Assembly (NCBI GenBank): GCA_007258455.2
Contig: VDFB02262709.1
Coordinates: 62,001-126,000, forward strand
From: Sequoia sempervirens
Taxonomy: Eukaryota > Streptophyta > Pinopsida > Cupressales > Cupressaceae
DNA length: 64,000 nucleotides
Reading direction: 5' to 3'
Shown: in pieces, positions 33,966 to 46,657 of the stretch
Layout: each line of letters starts with the position of its first letter
Numbering within the stretch: the stretch's first letter is position 1
The notes under the pieces: model-generated
What the model was told of the DNA's origin: nothing
What the model saw: only the letters and a program-made list of their open reading frames with translations
The model's database searches: none
Position numbers and translations under genes: made by a program

Positions 33966-36900
33966 CGTTTCTCCCCTTGTTAAAAAAATGACATGTCTCC
34001 ATGTTTAAGGCTAAGAGAACCAAATAAGTGTTATGTCATATAAAATATTATATTATTAATGCAAGATGACATTATGATGTGAAAATGATTTTAGGACCTG
34101 TGGGTAATGGGCCCACAATGTACTTAAAATAGACTTATCAAGCATGGTCAAAATATTTTCTCAAAAGGGATAAAAAGCCAAACAAAAATTATTTGACATG
34201 ATACTATCTTAATAACAAAGACAAATTCCTTGTCTAAGAGAGTACTAATTGATTAGAGATATAAACAAATTTTAATTCAATACTTCTAAAGCACTTTGAG
34301 ATCTTTTGGTGTATAGAATTTTCTAGAGCTTTGTGAACCATCAAACTATTAGTCTTACATTAGTGAATCATCAAGGTTACCCTTATAAGGAAGTTTTGAA
34401 TTATGAAAACATTCATGTAAAGGTAGCCATAGTGGAGATTAATAAACTTGACTTGGTAAATGAATTTCTATATTTAAATATCCTATACACATATATTAGA
34501 ATTCAAAAGAGCTTAAGGATTTTATATGCAATCATGAAGAGAAATAAATGCTACTTTTTCCAATGTGAAAATTGTGATTAAGTAGTTCTAAAAAATATTA
34601 TCTAATTCAATTATTCTACATTAAATTCCAGTGTGTTTTTCATCACCTTTAATAACTTGTCTTTCTTTGATCATTGATTCTAGCAAAAATGTTATGGGTT
34701 GAACTTGTGAAGAATTGTCAATATCAAACAAAAGGTGAAAGTAGAATAATTTGCAACTATACAAAAATACACAAGAGGGTTTAAGTTCATAAAAGAAGTA
34801 GAAGGTAGAACACATAAGAATTTAGAAAGTTTATAAACTACATGTGGAATAGGAAATTATCTTTGAGTTAAGGAAGGAGAGAATGTAGAATAATTTGAAT
34901 TTCCTCATGTTTTTTTTTAGTTCAAAATTTCTTCATTTACAAAATATGGGCCCACAAGGTAATTAAGACCTAAACATCTCTCTTTTAAAGAATGAAAACC
35001 AATAAATAAAGAAAAAAATAGAAAAAATAATGGAATCGCTTAAGCCATGAGTTATTTTGAGAGGATAGCATTAATTCATCAATTGAAACTAATTAGCATG
35101 AGACGCCAATCCATCTTTTCCTTAGTACATTGAAAGTTATGTATATATTGACAAATGGAAGTTATTATTTCTAGATTAAGGCCTCTTCTATAAATTTTTG
35201 CATTTGATTTGGTTATAGTCTTTAAAGTAGGCAAATAGAATTGGTTTCTTATATCTAGGATCTGAATCTCTATTAGTAGGGAAATGAAGAAGTACATGTT
35301 TCATAACTCCTCACTTTTTTCTACTATCATGAAACTTGATTACTTTTTGGACTGAGAGTATCATATTCAATATGAATAAGTAATGCATGCTTGATTATTA
35401 AAACTTTATTCATAACCTTCAATATTCTGACTCAATAAACATTATTCTGTATGTTTGTCTGTGTGCATGAAAACAAGCGAGAAAAATGAAAGGGGAATAG
35501 ACATCAAATTTAAAATGACATAAAGTCCAAAAGATAGTTTTTTGGATTGAAATAAAGTATTCAATTTGATCAGTTATTCTAATTTGGTACGTATGAAAGT
35601 TGACTTTGAATGTGAAATGTTAGACATTTTTACTATAGTTTAGACATTTTTACTATAGTATAGACATTTTGTTTGTGTCACAGTTGGTCTCAGCACAATT
35701 GAAGCTACAGAACTTTCTAGGCCATAAGAATGTCTACCTTGGTCAAGGCGCTTGCTAATTATGGGAACTTCTAGTAGATGCCTATTCATTGTTTCATTTG
35801 TTGTTTCTTAGTGCTCTTGAGATCACTATTTCTTTCATACTAGTAGCAGTAATCGGCTCTTCCATTAACTTTATTAACTTTAAATCAATGCATGACACTT
35901 CATCGCTACAAGCCATATAAACTAAAGTTACACTAAGTGCCTATGATCTATTGGTGAGTGACTTCTGATACATATACCTTGATGTTTGATTATTGCAGGA
36001 CTTATGACAATAGTAAAATTGATCAATATCAATTGGCACTTTCACATTGGAAACATGTTACGTTATCACCCAAAACAACATTATTCTTAAGATAATGCTA
36101 TTGACTTCAACAAGTTTGTTCTTATCTACTCTCTCGTAGGCAGGAGCCAGAAGATGTTCTATACACAATCACATTCTATGAAAATTTATTTCTTCTTAGA
36201 TGCAAAAACTTTTTCCAACACAATCTCATACTTCGGTGCATTCTAATGAAATTTTAAGAAGGAATTAGTTTTTCAAGTGAAAGTACTGAGGAATGTGCAA
36301 GTGTATATAATTTCAGCTCACTCTCGATTGAATGTGCACCTTTCACGTTTAGGAATTTTACACAAACTTTAATCAGATATACCAAGATCTTTAATTTATA
36401 TAATTTATCAATTGCTTTTGTTTGGAAATTTATACATTGTTATTGCCAGGCCAAGGATTTGGCCAAAGGAATTTGGACCGCAGAGATAGCCATGTGATCC
36501 AGCAAATCAGAAAAAACATTTATGTAATTTCAAGATTTCAGAAGGGCTGGCATGAAGTTCAAATTTTATAAAAGGATTTTTGTTGATTTAGTTCACAGTC
36601 CAGAAAATCAAAAGGATTCGTTTAGGCATATTCAACTTTCTTATTTTGGAGTTTCAATTTTTTTAACTAAGATCAAAAGGAATTGTAAAGTTTCAAGCCT
36701 GCGTAGCTTGCAATTAAATTTAATCACTCTATAAAAGAATTCAAAAATCCATTCCCGTAAAAATTTATTTCTTGGTATGATGAAATTATTTCTTACCTAA
36801 TAATTTAAACTATTTTTTGGTAATTTATTTCTTTTCTAATAATTTAAACTATTTCTTCCGTAATTATTTCTCCATTAGTAATTCTAAATAATTTCTTCGG

Positions 36901-37311
36901 TAGTAATTTTAAGTTACTTCTCTTGTAAATTGATTTACAATTAGGGGTAAAAGTTTTATTTGTTTAAGTAAAACATTAATTTTATTTTTTTTTTACTAAG
37001 CACCTTACAATGGTAAAAAAATAAAAACTATGTACATCTATCATTAAAATTTGATTTACCTAAATTTATTATTTCAAATATTATCTAAGTGATATTTGTT
37101 ATAAGCTCCCACAGTTTAATTTCAAACACAGCAATAGACTATTTTTTTTTTTTGGTTTACCAAAATAATAACTATATCAATAAATTTACGGAGGTATTAA
37201 TTTTTAGTTATTCTAAACTCACCATAAACGAATGTTATTATTATTTTATTTTCTTTAGGGTTTAATTTCTAATGCACAATGTAATTAAATGTGCAGTGAG
37301 TAAGGATCAAA
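33966..37311. other. Noncoding interior of the LARD-like element
   Basis: AT-rich. Short ORFs at 34333-34581 (+), 34621-34815 (-) and 35079-35297 (-) have no recognisable content. 35630-35665 has a short direct repeat (TAGACATTTTTACTATAGT). No retroelement domain seen. Confidence 0.5.
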
Positions 37312-37324
37312 GGCTCTGATACCA
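37312..37324 (-). other. Primer binding site, initiator-Met tRNA
   Basis: On minus TGGTATCAGAGCC, two bases from the LTR edge at 37327. It sets the element's orientation. Confidence 0.92.
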
Positions 37325-37326
37325 AA

Positions 37327-38154
37327 TGAAATGAAACTAATTCCGAATTTAAAATGCAATGATTTCAATTGTTTCCACAATTAATTCCAAAACTTTTATG
37401 CACAAATTTTAATATAATATATAAAGCTCAAGTAAAGACTTTGAAATTAAATGCATATAATAAATTGATCAACAATTTCATCCAAATACATTCAATCATG
37501 CCGTAAATAAATTATTAATTCAAAAAAAGATTTAAAGGATTTAAAACAACTTTATTGCTCAGATAATTCACCAGGAATTAATACTTATCTTTGAAATGTG
37601 CAGAAGTAATCCCAACTATTGCTGGAATGGTCCTTGGTTTAGCCTCTTCCGTCTGTGAGTAGTCTGGGAGGAAAGCAGACTTGGCTGCTCTACACGAGTG
37701 CTAGTTCCACTGGAACAATGCTCAACACTCGTGCCACAAAACCATGCCCTGGCTAGGACCGTCCTGCGTGCACGCACTTGTACCCCAGGTTGGACACCCA
37801 TTGTAGGAGTACCCTTTCTCCATCCTACTCACAGCCTGCTAACCTTGAAATCTCATTCCTGCAATGTGCTCCACTTGATTTTCCTTTTTTATTTTCCTAT
37901 CCTTTTTTTTAAGTCTCACATGAATGTTTATATGAGCCTTAGGGGGTGGTTTTTAAACCATCATACCCTTTCACAAAGGCTACATTTAATAATTATTTAA
38001 ATAAATAATTATGTTTCCACCTTCTTAATATTTTTTTTACACATATGCTTTATTAGTATCTCTTTTAATCAAAGGATCATTATATCCTTTATTCTCACTT
38101 TAACCTTAAAGGGTTATTTCATAATTTTCTTTCTTCTTGGGGGAAAAAGTCACA
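37327..38154 (-). repeat. 5' LTR of the LARD-like element
   Basis: 828 bp, close to 31828-32654 with scattered substitutions. TATA-like TCATATAAAC on minus at about 37926. Confidence 0.9.
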
Positions 38155-39330
38155 TAACTATTACAAAGCATAAATTATTCGAAATGAAATGCACTGAAAC
38201 CATTTTCATAATTGGGAATAATAAACAAATATTAAAGGAAAAATGCATAGTTAAAATATGTTGCATGAATAAGACATGAATACAAGTGCATTTATGTATG
38301 CATATATGCATAAATATATGTATACATATATGTATACATATATGCATACATATATGTATACATATATGCATACATATATATATTGCAGAGTTAAAGTTTG
38401 TGCAATGACGGACACACGAGTAGAAGTGCATTGCAGAAAACCCACTAACTAGGAACCAGTCTAACCCTTTCCAGATTTTGTAGTAACAATCACACACACA
38501 CACATATATAGATATAAACAATTACATATATAAGAAAAAAATAATATAATTGCATGGCAGGATATGTTCGAAATGAAAACAAGTGAACCCATTTTAATAT
38601 TTGGGAATAACAAAAAATATTAAAGGAAAATGGAAAAGTTAAGATTTGTGCATTGTCGAACACATGAATACAAGTGCATGACATAAAACCTTGTAATTGT
38701 GAACTAGTAAAACCATTTCCATGTATGGTAGTAACAATCAAATAAAAAAAGCATTTCACAGACATAACTATTGTGCATGGAAGAACAAAATAATATAATT
38801 GCATGCTAGAATATCTTCAAAATGAAAACCAGTCATACCAATTTCATATTTCGGAAGAACATGAGAATATTATAAGCAAATTACAGAGTCAAATTCTATG
38901 CAATGAGCAAGACATGAATGCAAGTGCATGGCAGAAACCCTCAAAATGATAAACATTAAAACCTTATGAATATTTCATAGTAACAATCAAATATATTGTA
39001 ACCATTTCCGTATTTTGAAATAACAAAAAAATGTAAAAGGAAAATTGCATAGTTTAAGTTTGTGCAATGAAAAACACAAAAATACAAGTGCATGGCAGAA
39101 AACCAGTCAAACCCTTTCCATATTTCGTCGAACAAGTCTACTAGTAATGAAAAAGCATTTAAACCAGTCAAACCCATTTCATATTTTGTATAAGGAAGAA
39201 AATATGAAAATGACAATGCATAGTAAACATCATGCAATAAAGAATAGAATATTAGGAGTGCATGGACGAGTATAGTGGAAAAGAAAACCAGTGAAACCGT
39301 CCCCACATTTCATTTTATTAATCTTTTTGA
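38155..39330. repeat. About 125-bp degenerate tandem array, right part
   Basis: Repeated words AAGTGCATGGCAGAA, GTTTGTGCAATGA, AACCAGTCAAACCC, CATTTCATATTT. The GCATGGCAG-like anchor occurs near 38423, 38549, 38674, 38800, 38915, 39085 and 39259, spacing about 115-175 bp and often 125. Minus-strand ORFs here derive from the repeats. Confidence 0.7.
38285..38395. repeat. TACATATATGCA microsatellite
   Basis: Alternating TATGCATACATATATG words, about 110 bp, inside the array. Confidence 0.8.
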
Positions 39331-40368
39331 AAGACAAATTTTTGCAACAAAATTTTGTGAAAAAAATAAGTACATGGTAGAATACCATCGTATTCGAAGA
39401 CACTAGTACAAGTTGAGTGAGGTTAGAACCTCACCTGAAAGAGAAAGGGAGTTGTTGAGAGTGCAAAGTCGAATGAAGAAGTGTGAAGAGCCAAACAATG
39501 AAGTGTGGAGAGTCAGACTAGTATTGGTGCCTAACCATACGAACACTCGAGAATAAATGCAAACAATAAGAATGAGAGTGGGTGGGATATGTGAGAATTT
39601 GGAGCATTGAATGAACCTTGATCTCTGAATTACACACTTGACAGTCTGAGTAAATGTAAAGGGACGCGTAAGGCAAGCTGGTCAATGGAGGTAACGAAGG
39701 AGGCGATGAATGGTTAATGCTCTAAACTGTTAGTTTATGGTGGCGAGGTTGTTGTAGCCATGTGATTGTTCGATCCAATGTATGTAGATATGTTCACTAA
39801 TTAAGGAGGTAGATGGGCTCCACTTTCAGGTGGAGGGAAAAATGGGCCCATTTTGGATAGGTCGGACTAAACAATGTGTGACAGGTGGCAGGGTGCTCAA
39901 TTTAATTTTTTTGTTTTTGCCTGATGCACAAGTGGCAAGGTGACATGGTGGGCAAGTTTTTATTTTGTTTGGTCCACATGGACTGCCACGTGGGCCTCCA
40001 AAATTTACCTGCCCTACTTTGGACCCCTCTCCCCTACCTCTCCTCACCAAGTGTGAGTATTGTTGATGCAATCTTATATATTGAATCTTTTGATAATTGT
40101 GCCATTACACCAACCATAGTGTGTCATAGTATGATAATGATTTTATCAAAATAATTTCAAACAACATGATAAAATTTTAAAATTTAAAGATGAAATAAAA
40201 TTATTACTTATTTAGTATCTCTTTTATTTTGCATATGTAGGAAACTCATGTTCATTTATGTTCTACAATTCATTGTATTAGTTAGTGTTTTCCTTTAAAA
40301 AAGTGACAATAAAATTTCCATTGGAGTAAAATTTATTTTGTCTTCTAATATTATATTGTTAGAAGAAT
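39331..40368. other. Unassigned spacer
   Basis: No gene recognised. 39950-40050 is GC-richer (GTGGCAAGGTGACATGG, GACTGCCACGTGGGCC with a CACGTG core). The minus ORF 39826-40071 has no motif. Confidence 0.4.
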
Positions 40369-41208
40369 TGTAACGCCCGTCGTGCAAACCCCAGAGAACA
40401 CACACATAACGCGAATAATTTTTTTTTTTTTAAATAAAAGAAATAACATGTAACAACATTAAATCATAAACACATAGCATAACACATAACATTAATACAC
40501 TTGGTTCTCTGGGGCACGCGAGGTTACATTGCAACCACAACACAACATAAAGATAATGAAAACAACATAACCATTTAATTTATAAAAACCCTATACAAAG
40601 ATACAACTGATAGCCATGATGCGAGTATGACAACATCGCATAATTACATCCATGATAAATCTTTTAACATGATCCAATTCAATCCTAACTATTACATCAT
40701 TGAAATAATATTACATTACAATCTTCTTTTGATACAAGAATTACATTGAATTTCCCAACATGGGGATTGATACACAATAAGGGAACATGAAGTACATCTG
40801 ATCACTGGAACATCTGCACTGCGGAAAGCTGAGATGACAAGACGCTGATGGGGAACCCAACAGGTGCGGAGCACGTTCCACCCAACCATGTGAATTACGA
40901 AGTAACTCACCCCCCGTGCTCAGAGGTGATGAGGAAGTGAACCCGACCATGGATGTCAACCGACTCAACAACATGATACAGAACAAGTACAACTCAAATA
41001 TGCAATGCACAACCATCAACGTACTCAATTCACATAACAAGTTAAACTAAGAACTCAACACGATAACATGAAGTAATATCACGGAACAATCACGAATCTA
41101 ATTCACAAGAAATCAAAGATACATGACAAAGAGATAACATCCAGAGGAAACAATAACAAAGCACAAGGGTGTCAAGTGGAGAGTGTCATCGCATAGCTCT
41201 CATGGGAT

Positions 41209-41531
41209 TTCCTGGCCCTTCCTCCAACTGAGGCGCCGGCACCCATCTATGGATCTCCTGGCCCTTCCTCCTAACTGAGGCGCCGGCACCATAGGGTAGC
41301 TGATGCGGAGCCAATAGTCTCTCGTGAAGACGAAACTATGACTATGCCAACCACGGCCTTCTCAGTCTATCACTAGTCTAAGGTAGCCCTAATGCATAGC
41401 CGAGGAATCCAAAGTTTTATTATCTTGTGTGATTAAACTACCCAACCCCCCTAAATCTATTGATTAGGTTATCACTTGTTTACTACTCTTTGAGGGTTAT
41501 CCTGGCCCTTCCTCATCTGAGGCGCCGGCGC
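41209..41531. repeat. Three copies of a GC-rich motif in the lone LTR
   Basis: TCCTGGCCCTTCCTC followed after a few bases by CTGAGGCGCCGGC occurs at about 41210-41243, 41254-41290 and 41500-41531. GGCGCC is a perfect palindrome in each. Confidence 0.8.
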
Positions 41532-42129
41532 CCACGAAGAGCCACTCTCCCTCCTATGACCCCTAACATGTTTCAAGAAGGCAAGGGTTGAACTAAATCA
41601 TAAAAAATAATACTTGAATTCCACACAAGCAAGGTAATATTCCTCTCGCACAACCCATAACAAACCAACATAAGAACACGTCTAACCCTTCCAAGCATAA
41701 TTCATTCAACTTCAAAACCAAAGTTAAAAGTATACGAAGACAACTTCAAAATGAAACATGCCTCTGGACTAGGGTTGCAAAACAAAAGGGTTCCCACATC
41801 GCAAGTGAATTTTACAATCTTAACAAATGAGGAAACAACAAAAAAACAAGACCTCATGACTCCATAATTACAAGAAAATGATTCACTCAGATGTATAAAG
41901 AAAATCGATAACATAAAACACCACAAACGAATAATATAATTCCAAAGGCAAACGGTTAATTTCTGCAAATTTCACCTGCTAAATAACTAAATAAAGCATT
42001 AAATTTTATTATACTGAATCAATAATATTTATTATAAAAGAATTCTCATTTTATTATTTTTATAAGTATATATATTTATACTAAAAAAAAAATCAAATCA
42101 AAAATGTATATGTAATTACCAAATTAATT

Positions 42130-42265
42130 TAAATGAATATAGTAAATAAATTAAATAAATATATATATACATAAATATATATATATATATAAATATATAT
42201 ATATATTTATATATATACTATATATATATATACTATATATATATATATTTATATATATATATAAA
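42130..42265. repeat. (TA)n-rich microsatellite
   Basis: Long runs of TATATATA with interspersed AAATA, next to the GC-rich hairpin island. Confidence 0.9.
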
Positions 42266-42320
42266 TAGAATTTAATAAATTAAAAATTAAATTTCAAACA
42301 AACTAAGCGCATATACCCAA

Positions 42321-42397
42321 GTGGGGACTGCGCGCAGCAGTCCCCACGGGCTGCTGTATGCAGCAGTCCTGCGGACTGCTGTGGCAGTCCGCCACAG
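42321..42397. other. Four consecutive perfect hairpins in a GC-rich island
   Basis: Within 77 bp: GTGGGGACTGC/GCAGTCCCCAC (11-bp stem, 5-base loop, 42321-42347); CTGCTG/CAGCAG flanked by GGG/TCC (42348-42369); GCAGTCC/GGACTGC (7 bp, 3-base loop, 42363-42379); CTGTGGC/GCCACAG (7 bp, 5-base loop, 42379-42397). Stems 2 and 3 overlap and would compete. It stands in otherwise very AT-rich LTR sequence. Confidence 0.85.
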
Positions 42398-42796
42398 AGT
42401 GGGGCGCGGGGTGGGTACAGGTACCGTGCCCTCCCCGATCCCCCATACTCATAAAAAAACTTATTAAATTCAAAAAAAGACTTCGCTGGTACGAACGGAA
42501 AAGCAATTCGATAATTTTATATTATATTTCTTTTTAAAAAGCACGGAAAACGAAATTCATTTTCCTGTGCATGGTTCACAATAAATATTTAAAAATACAT
42601 AACTCTTTTCCTTTTTTTTTTTTTAAAGTTTAAAATAAACAAATATTTCTGGTACTATAAAATCTTAAGATTCCCAAACATTAAGAAAAAATATAAATAA
42701 ATAAGGAACTTCGATTTCTGAGAAACAATAGAATTCGTGAGGCGACGGTACGGCCGACCAAATAATATTTTGTTAAATAAAAATAACCAATGTGAA

Positions 42797-42830
<34 letters not shown>

Positions 42831-44434
42831 GTCAATACAACTCAGACAATAAAATATATAATCTGGTTTAAGAGAACAATATAAAAACTGTATATATATA
42901 TATTTTGGTAAACAAAATACAGAGGCATAACAAAACAAATAAGAGAAACAAAACAATAATTATATCCATTTATATTTTCAATAAATTGATTAAACCCCAA
43001 ATTTATTATCTTCAACCAGAGAATCATCTTTTCTACAATCCTATCGTTAATAGGTTGAAATGTTTCAAAGGATCAGGGTTCCTGTTTTAATAAACAAATT
43101 AGACAGTATGATTTTTCTATGATCCCCTTTGTTTTCCAAACTACTAACTGATCTAGTTTCAGTTTTCAACAGAAGTTTTTCCTATATTCACAAAATACAT
43201 TTTAATAAAATCTATTTATTTCTTTTTCTGAAGCAAACAGAAAAACAGAAGAGGGTAAAAGAAAATAACAACGAGAGGAACCTGGAGTCCAATGCGAGTT
43301 TGAAGACGCCTGCTTGACTCTGATGCTCTCGAATCCGATTCCAATCCTAGTCCAGAATGAACTCCACCTTCACTTGAGCACTTCCAACCTTCTGTTCTTC
43401 TGTGTGTGTGTGTGAACCCCTCAAAAATTCATAATTAAATAAAATATATTCCTCATCTCTCCAAAGCTCTTCCCAAAAAATCCCAAATAAAAGAAAAAAT
43501 CAATCTTTAAAACAAGCTTTCTTTTCAACACTCAAACCCTATTGGCTCACACTGTCTTTTAATTCTTTTATTTGTTTTAATTACTTTAATTCCTGTTTTG
43601 TAACTTTTCTTGCACCACACATTATATATTTAATTTAAATAAATTATTCACACAATTATCCACCACCAAATTTAATTAATTAAAATAATTTAAACAGATT
43701 TATTATTTAATTATTATTTAATTGAAATGTAAGATTTTCAAAAATAATTAAATTATTTAAATATTTAAATACCATTTACTCCAATATTAAAATAAATAAT
43801 TTATTTCAATCATAAAGACTACTCATAACTGTAAATTCCCTCATAAAATAAACTAGGACAAAACCCATAACACAACATCGACTGTACCAACAAATGAGAC
43901 AACCTGACATCATGGGACGGGAGGACTTCATCATCACCTCTGTATCAACATTTAACCGTTGGGTTATTTGGTGCTCGCCCTGTCCTGCCGAAGCAGGTGG
44001 AATCGAGACTTATACCTGCAATCTTGCATACAAACGAAGTTGTGTACATGTGCATATAAACATATATATCAAAGCATTAAATCAAGTTACTGCATTGTGA
44101 GAAGGAATTGCAACATAACAGGGCACTCGCGAACGAGTGATGCTATATTGTCCTCCGTCACACCTATTCTAACACTTATAGCATAATCAAAGAATTACAT
44201 TTCTAACTAACAATCATCTCATAATATACATTAATTTAAATCACCGCATTAAATCATAATTTGGAAAATCAACTGATATAATCAACCATAATGTCATATA
44301 GAGTCATCATGTCCAAAATGAAATAACAGCATCATCTAGCATCTAACTAACCATATCAAACAATAACAGTATCATCACAATATCCAAGCAAAGCACGTAA
44401 AATAATAAGTCTAGATAGTATGAGGGGTATTACA

Positions 44435-46657
44435 GTTTTTATGATAGATCCAACATGCTACTAACTTTCTCACTCTAAATTCTTTTATTAATAATGGATT
44501 TATTCTATACATAGGCTTCTTGTGCACTTTCTCATACACTATGGAATAAAACTTGCACTTACCATTATAATTTCCCTCTCATACCTATTATAGTCTTCCC
44601 AAACAATTTTGAATTTATTAAATACAACTAATTAAAACATAACTATTCTATAACTTATTCAAAATCTTTGAAATACATATTAAAAATGTTAATGTGATGA
44701 ATTTTCTGCAATGGTCCCTTTGATGAATTTGTCATAATAATGAGTTTTCCCTTCCGTAAATTTGTCATAATAGTGAATTTTCTTGAAATAAATTCTGCTG
44801 ATGGTGAATTTGCTATGATACAGTATGGATTAAAATTTCGTTACCTGAAAAACAAACAAGGAAGCCCAATAAAGGATAGATGTAATTAAATAGATACAAC
44901 CTTTGACCATATCATTATTACTTCATGATTTTTCAAATAGTCATGTGAAGGCAAGGCATGGGAACAATAGTTCTTTTGTAGAAGGTCATTAGCATTGCTC
45001 CACACACACTAGTGTTCTCACTATCTTTGCTTGACTACGTATCTCTGGAATTCTTATTTTCTCTATTCTATATGATGCAAAAAATTCTAATTCTAAGATT
45101 TCAAATACATAAAGTTGTATCCCATAGTATTAATATAATTACGTGAAGATGAGAGCAATCACGAAAGTAGTAACAGGAATTAGGTTAAACATTGCACTTC
45201 CATTAGAACCCTTGTTAATTATGATAAAATAGATAAGGGCAAGAAAATGAAAGAAACCTTGCATATTTACCCTAGCAAACCAAGAAAAAATCTCACAAAA
45301 AATGAGAAACGTGATTTTGGGTCTCAAATTCCTGCATTTCAACAAGCTCTATATTAATCAAATATAGCTAAGAAGCAAACAAAAAATCTTTACTGGAGAA
45401 CCGTTGGTTTATGTAAACAAATATATACCTTTTTTAAAAAAAAGCAAAAGGAGCAAAAACTATTGTGGCAACGATGGTCCTCTATACCACCAAAACAGTT
45501 TTTTTTTAATGAAAGCTGTAAGTTTTGTTCGAGATTATGCTTTTTTTTATTTTTTAAATATTTTCAATAAAACTTAAATAATATTTTAAATATATTTTAA
45601 TATTATTTTTGAGAAGATAAATATGAAACCTTTTTTAAAATTTTAAATATTTTCAATAAAACTTAAATATTATTTTAAATATATTTCAATCTAACAAAAT
45701 GTTTACAATTTAAAATAGCATTCAATTAGGGTTAGGATTAGAGTTTTGATTAGAGAAAAAATGATGAAAATAGACAAATATGTATGCTAGTTTAATTTAT
45801 TTGATTTCAAAGAATAGATTTTAAAATTTGATTTTCCATTAAAATTTTAAAAAATTAAAATCATTTATTTTCATTATATAATATATCATACTATATAAAA
45901 TATAACTAACATAATATATATTATATAATATTATTATTAACAAATAATTATTATGAATTAATTAAATAATTGAAGAATATTAAATTTATAACGATTAATT
46001 TTTTGATATCTTAGGTTCCCTTCAAGTATCGACATATCATTTAATCATTAATACAAATACAAATTATATATATAGATAGATAGATAAATAGATAGATAGA
46101 TAGATAGATAGATAGAATGGAAATAATAGAAATAATTAAAAAATATTTAATTAGTATGAATTAATTAAGTAATTGAAGATATTTATAGATCTTGTTTATA
46201 TGCACTTATATCTACATTGGTATAATATTTAAGTGCTAATAAAGTAATAAGTAAAACCATTGAAATTGTCATATGCGTAGAATATGTAATAAATATTAAT
46301 GTAAAAAATAAAACAACTCTTAAGTGATAATATATTTTAATATATAGTATGGCATTGCTACTATTTAAGTTTCACAATTTAATATATTATTAATCATAAT
46401 AATTTACAATTCAATTTGTACAATTTTATTATAAGATCATTATTGCAACATTATATACCTATATTATATTCTTATTAATAATTAAATTTTCCTTTTTTCT
46501 TAAACCATTTTTATACATAAGTAAAATACAATTTTTAATTTTAAAATTCTTACCATAAGCTATACTATTAATTAAAAATAATTCACTATTGTCATGTGGA
46601 CTACAACCATGCACTACCAACCTCCAATATAGCCATGAAAAAACTAACTAGCAATAG
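44435..46657. other. AT-rich spacer, no gene seen
   Basis: A local duplication of about 60 bp at 45555-45610 and 45635-45690 (TTTTAAATATTTTCAATAAA then ACTTAAATA). No recognisable coding. Confidence 0.5.
46073..46116. repeat. (GATA)n microsatellite
   Basis: About ten TAGA units with one interruption (TAAATAGA). Confidence 0.95.

Larger units (their letters stand above)
31828..38154 (-). mobile_element. LTR element without gag-pol (LARD-like), minus strand
   Basis: Two LTRs (827 and 828 bp) bound about 4.7 kb. An initiator-Met primer site touches the right LTR, so the element reads on minus. I see no RT, integrase or protease motif in any frame of the interior; it is AT-rich and holds a piece of a Ste20-like kinase. 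A candidate target duplication ATTAC lies at 31823-31827 and 38160-38164, but the right copy is five bases beyond the LTR end I set, so the ends may shift slightly. Both flanks are the same tandem repeat, which supports insertion into it. Confidence 0.82.
40369..44434 (-). repeat. Lone long LTR (about 4.1 kb), Ty3/gypsy type
   Basis: On minus it begins TGTAATACCCCTC (44434) and ends GACGGGCGTTACA (40369), perfect TGTAA...TTACA ends. The LTR at 46658-49899 starts TGTAGTACCCC and ends GACGGGCGTTACA, and the two share an AT-rich block (43590-43800 versus 49570-49790), so they belong to related families. No primer site or polypurine tract flanks it, so it is a solo LTR or a fragment. The flanks AGAAT and GTTTT do not match as a target duplication. 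Confidence 0.7.

Noticed and set aside
38155..39330. CRISPR-like regular repeats
   Set aside because: Units are diverged, adjacent and lack unique spacers; plant DNA.
42130..42265. Replication origin or scaffold attachment from AT richness
   Set aside because: A plain (TA)n microsatellite; nothing else supports a function.
40369..44434. Complete small LTR element with internal region
   Set aside because: No internal direct repeat marks two LTRs and no primer site or polypurine tract is found; a lone LTR explains it better.
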